NCBI RefSeq assembly: GCF_048564905.1
Contig: NC_132993.1
Coordinates: 83,359,001-83,423,000 of the forward strand
Length of the DNA stretch: 64,000 nucleotides
Direction of reading: 5' to 3'
From: Vicugna pacos
Lineage: Eukaryota; Chordata; Mammalia; Artiodactyla; Camelidae
Below are positions 20,120 through 33,262 of the stretch, in pieces. Positions within the stretch are counted from its first letter, which is position 1; every line of letters starts with the position of its first letter. Made by a program: the position numbers and the translations under genes. Under the pieces are notes generated by a model. It was given only the letters and a program-made list of their open reading frames with translations, did not search any database and was not told where the DNA came from.

Positions 20120-21960
20120 CTAATCTTGTGTCCAGTTTTATTGAGAAGTTATTGACACGCATCACTGTATAAGTTCAAGGTGTACAGCATGATGGTTTGA
20201 TTTACATAGATTGTGAAAAGAGGACCAACGTAGATTTAGCTAACATCCATCATCTCATATAGCATATACCATCTCGTATTATTTTTTCTCAATGAGAAAA
20301 ACTAAATTTTCTCCTTGTGCTGAGAACTGTTAGGCTCCACTCTTTCAATCAACTTTCCTGTAACCACTGTTAGTGTGTTGTGCATTACATCCCAAGTACT
20401 TATCTATCTTATTACTGGAAGTTTGACATATATGTTGGATATTAACCTCTTATCAGATACATTGTCTGCAAACATTTTGCCCCACTCAGTAGGTTGTGTT
20501 CGCTTTGTCGATGGTTTATTTTGCTGTGTAAAAGCCAATGTCCAGGAGTTTTTTCCTGTTTTCTTCTAGGAGTTTCATGGCTTGAAGACTTACATTTAAG
20601 TCTTTGATCCTTTCAAGTAAGTATTTGTGAGTGGTATAAATCAGGGATCAGTTTTCATTTTATTACATGTGAATATCCAATATTCCCAGCACCATTTGTT
20701 GAAAAGACTGTCTTTTCCGTATGGAGTATTTTTGCCCCTTGGTCAATTATTAGCTCACTGAATATGCTTGGGTTTATTTCTGGGCTCTCGGTTATGTTCC
20801 CTTGGTGTATTTGGCTGTTTTTATGTCAGTGCCATACTGTTTTGATGACTATAGCTTTATAGTATAGCCTGAAGTCAGGAAGTGCGATGCCTCCTGCTTT
20901 GTTATTCTTTCTCAGCATTTCTTTGGCTATTTGGATCTTTTGTGGTTCCATATACATTTTCAGACCGTTTTTCTATTTCTGTAAAAAAAAATGCCATTGG
21001 AATCCTGATAGGGATTGCATTGACTCTAATGATGGGTTTTAGTATATCAACATTTTAAATAATATTAATTATTCCAATCTAGTGGTGGTGAACTTCCTCT
21101 GGTTTTGTTTGCTTGGAAAAGCCTTTATTTCTCTTTCACATCTGAGGGACAACTTTGTTGGATAAAATATTCTTGGCCAGTAAGTTTTGTCTTTCAACAC
21201 TTTGAATGTGTCATTCTGTTCTCTCCTAGTCTGTAGAGTTTCTGCTGAGAAATCTTCTGATATCCTAATGGGGATTTCTCTGTAAATTTCTTTCTTTCTT
21301 GCCCCTGAATGCCTTTAAGATTCTTTCTCTATCATTGATTTTTTTTTTCATGACAGTTTCATGAGACTGTGTTTTAGAGAAGAATTGTTCTATTAGCTTT
21401 GTGGACTTTTATGTCCAAATTGTTCCCCAGTTTGGGAAGTTCTCAGTTATTATTTCCTTGAATGAACTCTCTGCCTCTTTCTTCCTGTCTTCTCCCTCTG
21501 GCAATCCAATTATTCTTTATTTGCCTTTCTGATCAAATTTAGCTGTCATAGTGCTTCTTCATTTAAAAAAAAATCTTAATTTTTCTTCTGACTGAATCAT
21601 CTCAATATTCCTATCCTCCAAGTCTTATTTTTTTTCCTCCATCTGACCTGCCCTGTTACTGATGCCCTCTGTTACATTCTTCATCTTCTTCATTGAATTC
21701 TTCAATTCCAGAATTTCTATTTGGTCCTTTTTATATATATATATATATATATAATTTCAATCTCTATGATAAAGAATTCCTTCTGCTCATTAATTATATC
21801 CCCAAGTTCATTGACCTGCCTTCTGAGATTCCTTGTAGCTTGTTAAATTTCTTCATAACAATTATTTTGATTTCTTTATCAGTTAGATTCTGAGTCTTTG
21901 ACTTTGGTTGATGGAAAATTATAATTTTATTTTTGTGAAATCTGTTTTTAAAATTTTTCA
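20120..21960 (-). mobile_element. L1 LINE, antisense: 3' half plus ORF1 remnant
   Basis: Positions 20130-20300 are antisense L1 3' UTR. Positions 20390-20960 are older L1 text (GATATTAACCTCTTATCAGA; CAGCACCATTTGTTGAAAAG). Positions 21060-21900 are the antisense of an ORF1 region homologous to 10749-11532, as in GTTTCTGCTGAGAAATC, GGGAAGTTCTCAGTTATTATTTC and CAATTCCAGAATTTC. A (TA)n tract lies at about 21733-21754. Confidence 0.7.
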
Positions 21961-22960
21961 TAGTGTTTGATGATATTCACTCCTGCTGTTGAATTTGAGA
22001 AGCAGACACCTTCTTCAGTAAGGTTTTAGGTTTGCTTTAGTTCTTAAATTTAAGTCTTGCGATTACAAACTTTTCTTTTGTATTCCAGAAGGTGGTGCTT
22101 AGCTCAAGTTTGTGGTTTGTCCTACCTGGGCTGGAAGCACTCAGGAGGTGTGCGCTCAAGGAGCTGGCAGCAGAGTGGGAGGAAATGTAAGCTTAGCATC
22201 TGAGGCTTTGCTGGTGCCCATGGGGATGTCCATCGGGACCCCTGTGGGCACCCCCAAATCCTGTTTGGGGCAGTCCTGGAGTGGCCACTCACAGAAGTCC
22301 ATGCGTGAGCCGGCTGAAGTCCCAAAGCAGACAGCAGGAAACGTGCTACTTCAGCGCCCTTTGATACTGTGTGGCTTCTTCCCTTCTCTCTCCTTTCCCC
22401 AAGCACTGAGGTCCCTCCAGCTACAACCTGAATCCCTGAGGCAAGCTGGGTAGTCAACCATTCACTGCCCTTATTTTCTACCTCCTCTGCCAGAGAGGTC
22501 ACCTCTGATGCCCCCAAAAGCCTGGTGATTTGCACTGTCACCTCGCGGGGGTCGGGGAGGGCAGCCTTGGCAAGTTCCTCCCTCTACTCTGCCTCCAAAA
22601 CCATCTAACCCACTCCAATGGTGTGTTGGGTTCTCCCCTCAGGCAGGCCTGACCTTCACAAATTCTTTATCTCACATGGGTATCCACCCAATTCTGCACT
22701 TTCCAGGTCCCCTTTATCCATACCAGTGAGTGGAGATGGGGCAGGCTCATTCAAATCCCTTGGATCCGCAGCCCCAGTGAAGGTCCTATCTGCCCACTTT
22801 CAAATGTACAGGTGAATAAAACCCTCCTGGTGTCCTGGTGTATTGTGCAAAGGTACTGAGCACGTAAGATTACTTACAAATCAATGGTGAGGGGGGAAAA
22901 GGATGACTAATGCTGCTGTGATGCTGACGTCACTTCCTCCCCACCCCCCCGACCCCCCGT
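21961..22960. other. Unassigned sequence with short chance ORFs
   Basis: GC content rises between 22100 and 22800. ORFs on both strands (22112-22453 +, 22122-22541 -) overlap and resemble nothing I know. It may be an old L1 5' end or LTR relic. No splice-supported exon. Confidence 0.3.
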
Positions 22961-22964
22961 CACC

Positions 22965-23905
22965 CATGTAACACTGTTCTCATTGGAGCTTGCAAATAAC
23001 ATTCTTAGAAACTTGTTTATACTTGTGTTCTTAAATAATTCACTATATGCGTTACGGAATGTGTATCACTTTCCTCCAATAACACTGTTCTCAATAGAGA
23101 TTGTAAGTATTATTTGCAGAAACATTACAAATTCTTACACATTTTACTACTTGCATTACAGAATGAGTATCACTACCATTCTTTAAAAAAAATACTGTTC
23201 AGAATGAACATGTACATAGCTTAGCTGAGAACACAAGGGTTCATAAACCTTCACTGGATCATTTCCTCTCACTGAAATAACACTGTTCTGATAGCAGCTT
23301 GCAAGTAGAGCTCTTAGAAAAATCTTAATTACAAATATTCTTAAGATTTCAGTATTTGTATTACTCATGGTTATTTATTCCACTCACTGAAATAATGCTG
23401 ATTGGAGCACAGCTTTCAGGTAGCATTCTTAGAAACACCTTTATTACATGTGTTCTTAGACACTTCACTCAAAACATTACAGAATGTGTTACTGATTTCA
23501 CTGAATAACACTGGTCTGATTGCATTTTACAAATAGCATTTTTCAAAACCCTTCATTTCAAGTGTTCTTAACCGCTTCCCTACATGCATTACAAAATGGA
23601 GAGGACTTGCAGTCACTGAAGTAACATTGTTCTCAACAGTTTGCATGTACTGTTTTAGAAACATCTTTATTATAAGTGGCTTTAAACACTTCAACTACAC
23701 GCATTACAGAATGGGGATCACTACCATTCACTGAAGTAACACTGGTCTGAATGCAACTTGAAAGTAGTGTTGTAAGAAACACGTTTATTACAAGTATTTT
23801 TAAACACTTCACTCCTTGCATTACATAATGTGTGTAAACACGTCCATTCACTGAAAGAACACTTGAAACTGACTTGTAAGAAATGTCTTATTACAAGTCA
23901 TTACA
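22965..23905 (-). repeat. 117-bp tandem repeat, inverted block (~8 units)
   Basis: The same unit as at 11.8-17.2 kb is read in reverse. TTCTTAGAAACACCTTTATTAC, GCATTACAGAATG, CATTCACTGAAGTAACACTG and CTCAATAGAGATTG recur about every 115-120 bases. The orientation is opposite to all the blocks on the left. Divergence between units is similar to the main block. Confidence 0.82.
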
Positions 23906-26560
23906 GACAACAGACACTTAAAGAAATACAACACTATGAAGAACTCCATATACATAAATTCAGTAGCTTAGATAAAATGGACTGATTTCCTTGAAAGTCA
24001 CACACTCCCAAAACTCACCCAAGAGAAGTAGATAATCTAAGTAGTTTGTATCTATTAAAGAAAAAGAACTCTCCAGGCCCAGAAGATTTCACTGGTAAAT
24101 TCTATTAAGCATTTACAGAAAAAAAAATTCCAAAAATAAAAAGGAGGGAATACTTCCCAACAAAGTTTATGAAGTCAGCCATAACAATACCAAAACCAGA
24201 CAAAGGCAGTACTAGAAAACCAGAGAGCAATATCCTTCACTAACATAGACACCAAAAGCCTCAATTAAATACTAGCAAATCAAACCCAGTAACATATAAA
24301 AAAGACTAAGTGGGATTTATCACAGGAATGCAAAGCTGGCTCAATATTCCAAAAACCAACCAGTGTTAACAATTAAAGAAGAAAATAACCACGACCATAT
24401 CATGTGATGCAGAAAAAAGCATCTGACAAAACAACACTCGTTCATTATAAAAACTTTCAGAAAACTAGTAATAAAAGTGAACTTCCCTTATCTGATAAAA
24501 GGCACCTGCAAGAACTCTACATTTAACATTATGCTTAATGGTGAGACATTGAAACCTGAGGTTGAGAACAAAGCATGTCTTCATCTACTCTCACTACTCC
24601 TATTCAACATAGTACTAGAAGCCCTAGCCAGTGCTATAATAAAGCAAGAAAAAGGGGGAGAAAAAGCCATCTAAACTGGAAAAGGGGCAATTGTTCCTAT
24701 TCACAGACAACATGATTGTTTATGTAGAAAGTCAAATGGAATCCACCAAAAATCTGTTAAAACTAAAAGCGAGTTTTGTAAGGTTTCGGGATACAAAATC
24801 AACACATGAAAATCAATCAATTTCTATGTACTAGCAATGAACAATTGGAAACTGAAACAAATACTATTTTATAATAGTTCCAAGAGAATGAAACATACAT
24901 AAATCTAACAAAACATGTACTTGGTCTGTATCCAGAAAAACTACAGAACATTCATGAAAGAAATCAAAGGCCAAAATAAGTGGAGAGACATAGTGTGTTC
25001 ATTAATTGAAAGATTCAGTATAGTTGTTTCCCCATATTGTCCTATAGGTTTGGTGCAATTTCAATCAAAATCCCAAAAGATTATTTTATAGACACAGATA
25101 AGCTAATCTGAAATTTCTTTGGAAGGTCAAAGGAAATAGAATAGCCAAAACAATTTAAAAAAAAACAAAGTTAGAAAACTGACACTTTCTGATATTAAGC
25201 ATTACTCTAAAACTCAAGTTAATCAAGTTTAAATGGTATTTTTGAAAGGATAGACACAGAGATAAGTGGAACAGAATAAAGTCCAGAAATAGCACCACAT
25301 AAAAATAGCTAAATGATTTTTACAAGGATTCAAAGGAAATTCAGTAGAGACAGGATTGGTGCCAGAAAAATTGGGCATGTGCAAATAAATAAACCTCAGC
25401 TAAAACCTAACACTTAAAACAAAAATTAACTCAAATTATTGATCCAAGTGTAAACTGTGAAACTGTAGAAGAAAATGCAGAAAATGTTTGTAAATTGGGG
25501 TCACAGAGGCAGATACATGACCAAACAGCATAAGAAAAAACAAAACTGGTAAACTGATAAACTGGCAAACTAGACTTCATCAAAATTTAAAACATCTGCT
25601 CTGAAAAATACACCGGTGGTAAGAGAATGAAAAGATAATCTACACACTGGGAGAAAATATTTACAAATCACGTAATGAGCCAAGAAACTATGTGAAGAAC
25701 ACACAAAAGGCTTTCAAGATTCAACAGTAAGAACATGAACAATTTAGTTTTCTTTTTAATGAGGACAAAAAAAAACTTGAACAGATACTTCTCCAGAGAA
25801 AATATAGAGATGGTAAATAAGTCAATGAAAAGATGATTGACATTGTTGACATCAGAAGAATGCAAATTAAAACCACACTGAGCTACTGTTACATACCTAC
25901 TAGAGCAGTTAAACAGATCCTGAAAATACTAAGTGCTGACAAGGATACAAAGCACCTGATGACTGGAACATGTTTAACTTACATGTGTGGCTCTCCTCAC
26001 TAGCCAGAGAGGCAGAAAATGATACAGGCACTATGGAAAGCAATTTGGCACTTTCTTATAAAGTTAAACATACACTTATCATATGCCCCAGCAGTCCTAG
26101 TCTTATTATTGCCTAAGAGAAATGAAAACCTATGTTCACACAAAAACCTGTATATGAATGCCTATAGGAGTTCTATTCATAATCATCAAAACCTGGAAAC
26201 AACTCAAATGTTCTGCAGCAGGTGAATGAGTCAGCTGTGGAATATTCATGGTGTGGAATATTATGCGGCAAGGAAGAAGAGTAGCATTAACTTAAATGAC
26301 TCTCAAAGGCATTATGCCAAATCAGAGAGATCAGTCTCAAAAGTCACATATAATCTGGTTCCACTTACATAACATTCTGGAAAAAGCAAAACTACAGGGG
26401 CACAGAAAAACCAGATGAGTGGATTTGGAGTAGGAGAGAATGTGACAACAATGGAACAGAATGAGGGAGTGTCTTGATTTTGGTGGAGGTGAATGGGTCT
26501 AAACGTACGTTAAAACTCAGAAAACTTTACACCAAAAGAGTCAATTTTACTGCATCTTAA
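23906..26560 (+). mobile_element. Old L1 LINE, sense: ORF2 and 3' region
   Basis: From ACTCTCCAGGCCCAGAAGAT (the ORF2 NSPGPEDF region) through GCTGGCTCAATATTCC and ATTCACAGACAACATGATTG (the position of the reverse-transcriptase catalytic loop, degenerate here) to AGTTCTATTCATAATC and the 3' part ending near 26560. It has many stops and no long frame. The divergence suggests an L1M-age element. Confidence 0.8.
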
Positions 26561-26565
26561 TTTAA

Positions 26566-26605
26566 ATATATGTGTGTGTGTGTATGTATATATATATGTA
26601 TACAT

Positions 26606-26637
<32 letters not shown>

Positions 26638-26640
26638 TTT
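26566..26640. repeat. Self-complementary TG/TA/CA microsatellite
   Basis: A (TG)n run, then (TA)n, then TACATACACACACACACAC and again (TA)n form an inverted-repeat arrangement able to fold into a long hairpin. It lies at the 3' end of the L1. Confidence 0.8.
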
Positions 26641-27416
26641 TTAAATGTGGTGATTGGCTAGGGAAGTCCTCACCTGACCAAGAGACTTGGGTTGGAAGGG
26701 TGATTCTAAGTGGGTGGTACAGCTAGGGCAAAGGCCCTGAGGTGATAGCATGCCTGGGGATTTGAGGCACAGAGGTCACCAGGTAGCCAGCCCCCCGTGG
26801 TGAGAGAGTGAGATGCCCACTGGCCTTGTGGGTGTCTGGAGCAATTCAAGTGGGAAACTATGCACCTGGCCAGTCACAGGGCAGTGGGGCTTGAGAGACG
26901 GACGGTGCAGGAGATAAGGCCAGTGGGGCGGGGGTGGAGGCAGAAAGCCTAGGGCCCTGAGGGCCACTGTGAGGACTTTGGCTTTACTGAAAGTGGTGGC
27001 AACCCACGGGAGGGCATTGAGCGAGGTGTGATACCACAGGACTGTTTTTAATACTTGGGAACAGATCTTAAAGGAGGAAAGGTAGAGACAGGAAGCCTGG
27101 TTGGGAGACACAGGAGGCAGTGGATCAGTGTTGGAAGTTCTCTGCCTCCCACCTTGCTACCCCTGGGCCCTTTCTCCAGATGCCCATAGCACACCCTTTA
27201 GTGCCCCCAGAGTAGACCCCTCGCAGGCTGGAGACCCAGCTTCCACCTCTCAGCTCAGAGGCTCTGAGGCTAGCTGCTGAAGCAGGCATTGTGCAAAGAA
27301 CTTCCATTCACTACTTAGGTTCTGTAAAAACCCCACAAACAAAGCCCCATTCAGGTCCCCACTACAGGGAAGGAGCCTGAGGCCTCTGGCCTAGGGTCAC
27401 CCAGATATGATGTGCC
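26641..27416. other. Old interspersed repeat and MIR, no gene
   Basis: Positions 26660-27110 (GGCAAAGGCCCTGAGGTGAT; GAGGGCATTGAGCGAGG) belong to a mammalian-wide old repeat whose family name I am unsure of. Positions 27255-27416 look like a MIR (GGGAAGGAGCCTGAGG; GGGTCACCCAGATATG). Nothing codes. Confidence 0.5.
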
Positions 27417-27724
27417 TGTAAAAAATTAGTACAGAAACCTCAATTAAATGGAGCTGGGACACCAGAAGGGGGAGCTCTCACACCCTGCAATAGCAGAGCC
27501 CAGGCGAAGGAAGATTCCATCCTGGCAACAACGCAGCCAATTAAAAACAATGGACTGTTTGCTAGGACACCCCCAACTTCCTTTCCCTCATAAAAAAGTC
27601 CTCCTTCCTTTGCCACGTGGGGATTTGCATGCAGCTCACCCTGGATGCAGACCCTGAACTGGTAATTCTCTGCTGATCCCAAATAAGCCCAGTCTACTGT
27701 CAGTCTATTTGTTTTAGGTCAACA
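27417..27724 (+). repeat. 5' LTR of the fossil ERV1
   Basis: It begins TGTAAAAAAT and ends GGTCAACA. It shares AGAAACCTCAATTA, CAGAAGGGGG, TGCAGACCCTGAA and GGTAATTCTCTG-type text in order with the copy at 34794-35090. Confidence 0.8.
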
Positions 27725-29480
27725 TTTTGGTGACTTGTACAGAGACCCAGAGAAGACCCCTGGTGGGCTGGTAAGTAAACAGGTGCAGGGCCCACGTGAG
27801 CCCAGTTTTGCTCACTGATTTTCTCAGCGACCCTGGAGTTTGAAGGTGCTTATTTCTCCCAGATCTGAGCCTCCGCGCTCTGTGTTTTAAAGCTCTCTAG
27901 GCCTTACCTGGGATCTATTTTAAGGTTCTGTCCTTTCTGGTTAAGGCCTTGTTCCGCACTCGAGTACTCATTTGGCACTTCAGTCTGATTTTGAAATCAG
28001 ACTCTTCCAACTGGAACTGGCTAGGCTTCAGCCTGTTCCTTTGGGAACGGAGGCTATTGCATTGGAACTGTGCCAGTTCAGCCTTCAGGCTGTTCCTTTG
28101 GAATAGCGGTTGTTCTATTGGAACTCTGCTGAGAAGCCTTCGGCATAGTTCCTCTAGGACCAACCTATTCCTTTAGAACTGGCTGGTATCAGGCCGCAGG
28201 CTGTTTGAGACATTTGAACTGTTTGGGCTGCAAGCTGTTTAAGCTGTAGGCTGCTTGAGCTTTTTAAAAAGTATTCTCTTACTCTAGAGAAAAACCTCTG
28301 AGAAATGGAACCCGGGTATCCAAATATTTTGAGGGCACCTCCTACAGGGACTCTGGCTGATTTTATGTTTAAAAACTGCGGCCCTTCCTCTTAAGAATGT
28401 CTAACTAAATGGACCAACCTAACCAAAGGCAATTTGGAACATCAATGGCCATTTTGGGGAACTTTTGAAATCCCCAGCCAGAGCCCTAAAATTTCCAATC
28501 CTGAATGGAATGCTTATTCTGATGTGTATTTTGAGGCTTCCAAATGTTCTCAGCAGCCTAAAATTGACTTTCTGCAAAAATAAGACTTGCCCTGGGGCAA
28601 AGGAATGTTAAAAAGATGAAATGGCTTCCAAAGCCTCAGGCTTCCTCCAGCGCCATCCTGGCTGTCCCCCTCCCCTCCTGGTGCACACGCCATCTTCCTG
28701 CTTCTCTTCTACGTCATCTACACCTGTGCCACACCCTCGGTCCTCCACGCTAATTCTCTCGCTGAGCTTCCCCTTTTCTCTAAATCTCTCCCCCTTCTCT
28801 TTTCCTCTGAACTGATCATAACCTGTCCCTTTAAACATTAAGCCTTCTGAGGATCCAGAGACTAAACCCTTCATTTCTTATATCCCCTGGGCTAAAGCTG
28901 AGCTGGGAGCCATAAACAAAGATTTTTCCCAAGTAACCAGAGACTGCCTGAGGAATTTAATACAGTCATTCAAAGTCAGCAACCTGGTTTCTTTGACTTG
29001 GATCAGCTGGTTCCTATGCTTGTCGGTAAAGGCCAGGCCCAGCATTAGGTGAAAATGACTAATTGGGAAACTCCCGATAGGTCTTGAGAATTACAACCAG
29101 GAGACCAGCCTGCTAACTTATATGACCAGACTCAGGCAATGGGGACGCAACGTCAAGGGGCAATTCCTACAGCTTTCCTGAAGCCTGTTGATTGGAACAA
29201 AATGCAGGCTTACAACACAAAAATCTATTCATGACTATTGCAACGGACTTCAGTTGTTTTTAAAGAAGACTCTGGTCTTCTTTCAGATGTTAATTCTACA
29301 GAGGCAGCTTTTAACTCTGTGTTTATTAACAGGCTGAAGCAGGACCCATTCCTTCTAGCAAAAAGGACTAGGATGGAATGGGAAACTCTGACCACTCCAC
29401 ATTTAATTCATCAGGAAAAACAACTCTCTCTCTCTCACTCCAGATGAGTCACCTAAAAGGGAGACAAATAAAATTTCTTT

Positions 29481-30074
29481 TTCTTTCTTTCTTTTTTTCT
29501 TTTCTTTTCTTTTCTTTCTTTCTTTCTTTTCTTTCTTTCTTTCTTTTCTTTCTTTCTTTTTCTTTCTTTGTCTTTCTTTCTCTCTTTCTCTTTCTCTTCC
29601 TTCCTTCCTTTCTCTTTTCTCTCTTTCCTTTTCTTTCTTTCCTTCTTCCTTCCTTCCTTCCTCTCTTCCTTTCTCTTTCTTTTTCTTTCTTTCTCTCTCT
29701 TTCTTTCTCTTCCTTCCTTCCTTTCTCTCTTCCTCTTCCTCTTTCTCTCTTTCTTTCTTTCTTCCTTCCTTCCTTTCTCTTTTCTTTCTCTCTTTCCTTT
29801 TCTTTCTCTCTTTCTTTCCTTCTTCCTTCCTTCCTCTCTTCCTTTTTCTTTCTTTCTTTCTTCCTTCCATTCTCTTTTCTTTCTCTCTTTCCTTTTCTTT
29901 CTCTCTCTTTCTTTCCTTCTTCCTTCCTTCCTCTCTTCCTTCCTCTCTTCCTTTCTTCCTTTCTTTCTTTCTTTCTTTCTTTCTTGTATTAATAGACTTT
30001 ATTTTTTAAGAGCTGTTTCAGGTTCACAGCAGAATTGAGCAGAAAATACAGAGAGTTCACACAAAGCCCTCCCC
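29481..30074 (-). mobile_element. Truncated L1 piece, antisense, with a ~500-bp expanded purine tail
   Basis: On the + strand, 29481-29985 is almost pure pyrimidine (CTTT/CCTT/TCTC repeats). It is followed by ~90 bases of antisense L1-type 3' sequence (GAGCTGTTTCAGGTTCACAG). The near-perfect duplication ATAAAATTYCTTT flanks it at 29468-29480 and 30075-30086. On the - strand this is a very short L1 stub whose A tail has grown into a ~500-base GAAA-type tract. The long ORFs here are low-complexity artefacts. Confidence 0.75.
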
Positions 30075-30856
30075 ATAAAATTCTTTATTTATTCTTTATG
30101 AATAAATGAACTTAAATGAAACCAAAACCCTGCTATTATAGCAAAGAGCCCGGACATCAAAAAAGAGGTTGTTTCAAATTTCAGTGCTTCAGGCACTTTT
30201 ACTTTCCTAAACAGCCTTTCCAGTGTCCTCCCAACTCTTAATGATGGGTCTCCGAGGAACTACGGGGTTCTTCCAAAATTCCCTCTTAACTGGCTTAGAG
30301 AAACCTGTCTCCAGTGGGTGAACCTCTTTCAGTTCTAAATGACACTGGAGCCACATTCTCAGGGCTCAGCCCCACCTCTATAAAGCAGCCTCTGAATCGG
30401 AGTAAATGGTTCCGATACTGGGCATCTCCAGTGACCCTCAAGAGGTTCCTCGCTCTCAGCCTATTCCATTTTGTTTAGCCTCTTTGAGAGATACACACTC
30501 TCTTCTCTTTAGTTCCTACCTATATATTAGGCCGAGACTTCCTAGAAAAGTATCGTGTCAGAATTCTTTTCTCCCAAAAGGGAGAAACAATTCCAGAATT
30601 TGACAGAATCATCAAGGTAACTCAGCAAGTGAATTGAATGATGCTTTCATAACATTGTTTGCTCCACCTCTGATGGTACTACAGCTGATTCAGTGAACAG
30701 ATCATTTGTCTCTACTGAATCAGCTACCATCCTCCTTATAAGAAATATCACCAGCTGATATTGGCAAAACTTACAGCACACCTCCCACCAAGATACAAAC
30801 AGATCCCACAAAATCTCTTCCCAGAATTAATCAATATATGGGTAAAGAAGCCATTC

Positions 30857-31553
30857 AATGGCCATCATTTAAAAAGTCCACAAATGATAAATGCTGGAGA
30901 GGCTGTGGAGAAAAGGGAACCCTCCTACACTGCTGGTGGGAATGCAGTTTGGTGTAGCCATTATGGAAAACAGTATGGAGATTCCTCAAAAAAACTAAAA
31001 ATACACTTACCATATGGTACAGCAACCCCACTCTGGGGCATATATCCTGAAGGAACTCTAATTCAAAAAGTTACAGGCACCCCAGTGTTCATAGCAGCAC
31101 TATATACAATAGCCAAGACATGGAAACAGCCTAAATGTCCATCAACAGATGATGGATAAAGAAGCTATGGTATATTTATGCAATGGAGTACTACTCAGCC
31201 ATAAAACATAATAAAATAATGCCATTTGCAGCAACATGGATGGACCTGGAGATCATCATTCTAAGTGAAGTAGGCCAGAAAGAGAAAGAAAAATACCACA
31301 TGATACCACTCATATGTAAAATCTAAAAAAAGAAGACACTAATGAACTCATCTACAAAACAGAAACAGACTCACAGGCATACAAATAATCTTATGGTTAC
31401 CAGCGGAAACGGGGTGGGAAGGGAGAATTCTGAAAGTTTGAGATTTGCAAATGTTAACCACTATATACAAAAATAGATTTTTAAAAAACTTTCTTCTGTA
31501 TAGCACAGGGAACTATATTCACTATCTTGCAACAACCTTTAATAAAAAATGAA

Positions 31554-31586
<33 letters not shown>

Positions 31587-31660
31587 GCATGACTGGGACA
31601 TTATGCTGCACACCAGAAATTGACACATTGTAACTGACTATACTTCAACTACAAAAGGAA
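30857..31660 (+). mobile_element. L1 3' end inserted in the ERV1
   Basis: CACTGCTGGTGGGAATGCAG, GCATATATCCTGAAGG, CATAGCAGCACTATATAC and CATGGATGGACCTGGAG are L1 ORF2-tail and 3' text, ending in a (TA)n run and GAAATTGACACATTGTAACTG. The duplication AAGAAGCCATTCAA lies near 30845-30858 and 31668-31681. It is a later insertion than the provirus. Confidence 0.85.
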
Positions 31661-33262
31661 AGAAAAGAAGCCATTCAAGGCACAGAGCCCATAATGGTAA
31701 GATTAGAAGGCTCAAGGCCTCATTATCCCTTGTGCTAGCCCGTGTAATCCTCCCATTTAACAGGTGAGAAAACCAAAAGGCTGAGGAGGTAGGTTTGTTC
31801 TGGACCTCCGAGCGATAAACAACATTGTTACCCCTTGACACCCTGTTGCTTCTAACTTTCATACCTCACTAATGGCCATTCCCACAGGAGGTAAATTCTT
31901 TACTATGGTTGATTTATGTAGCACATTCTTTAGTATTCCAGTGGATGAAGCTAGCCAATAATTTTTGCCTTTATTTGAAAGGGAAAATTATTCATAATCT
32001 GGACAATAATGCCTCCGGGTTTTCCCAGAGTCCTTATTTCTCACAAATCCTGAAGGCTGATTTGGATGCTAACAAAGTCCCCTAGAGGTTCTGCTTTGTT
32101 GCAGTATGCGGCTGATCTGTTTCTTTGCTTCCCTTCTTAAACCTCCTCACAGGAAGCCATCAACCACTTGCTAAAAGTTTTAGCCTCAAAGGGACATTAG
32201 GTAGCAAGGATAAATCGCAGTTTGCCTCGAACCCAGGTTTGATATTTAGGGGGTCTGACATCAGGACAAGGGCTACCCCTATATTCAGAGAGACTTCATG
32301 GTGGCCTAAGTTCCTCAAAACCCCCCAAAAACGAAGCACCAGCTGTGAGGTTTTCTTGGACTCGTTGGTTGTTGCCAAAACTGGGTTCCAAATTTCTCTG
32401 ATGGCCAAACTTCAGCATGTTTTGCTGAAGAACGACCCCAATCCAATTTTATGGGAGGAACCGATGACATAGCGTTTAAGGACTTCAAAAGAAAGTTTGT
32501 TGAACCCACCTGCCCTTGGGCAGCCCAATGATCAGATTTCCTTTTTGTACATGAAAAGGAAGAGAATGCCCGTGGGAATCTCACCCCAAAACACAGGGAT
32601 CACCATCAATCAACCCAGAGGGCATGATAGCCAGCATCGGGGCCTGGAGCGCAGGAATACCCCTGACATCGCCGCCACTGCCCTTTTGGTTAAGACCACC
32701 AAGGAAGTCATTGTGGGGTCTCCTTTAATCATTTTGTACTTCATGAATTCTCATCACACTCATCACACTCAACCTTTCTCAGTCAGCCGCCTCACCTCCT
32801 ATGAAACCCTTTTGTTAGTTGCCCTTCACATAACTCTTTCACATCGTAATAACCTTAACCCTCCTACTCTTCCGTCTTGTCACCAGTGAAGTCCCTCCCA
32901 ACTGTTTAACCTTGATGGACCACCTCCTGACTCCTCATAATTATCTATAGGAGATTCCGTTGGCTAACATAGACTTCTCATATTCACCGATCGCCCTTCT
33001 CCCTGACCTTGAGTTATTACTAAGATTCCAGAGCATCCTAAACTTGACTCTCAGGAAGCTAAGGTAAATCACCTTGCTGACAATTCTGCAGGGATGCTGC
33101 CCTTAAAGGAACCAACAGCAGCTAAACTAATGTCATGGTCCAAAGGGATATTTCTCCAAATGATAATTTAAAACAACTGGCTAGAGAAGCCCCCAAATTG
33201 GCCTCCAGAAAGGAAAAACAAGACTGGAAATTCAACAATTGTTGGTTTGATAAAAACAAAAA

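Noticed and set aside
29378-30038. Ser/Phe/Leu-rich and Lys/Glu/Arg-rich ORFs of 150-200 codons
   Set aside because: These are translations of the pyrimidine tract.
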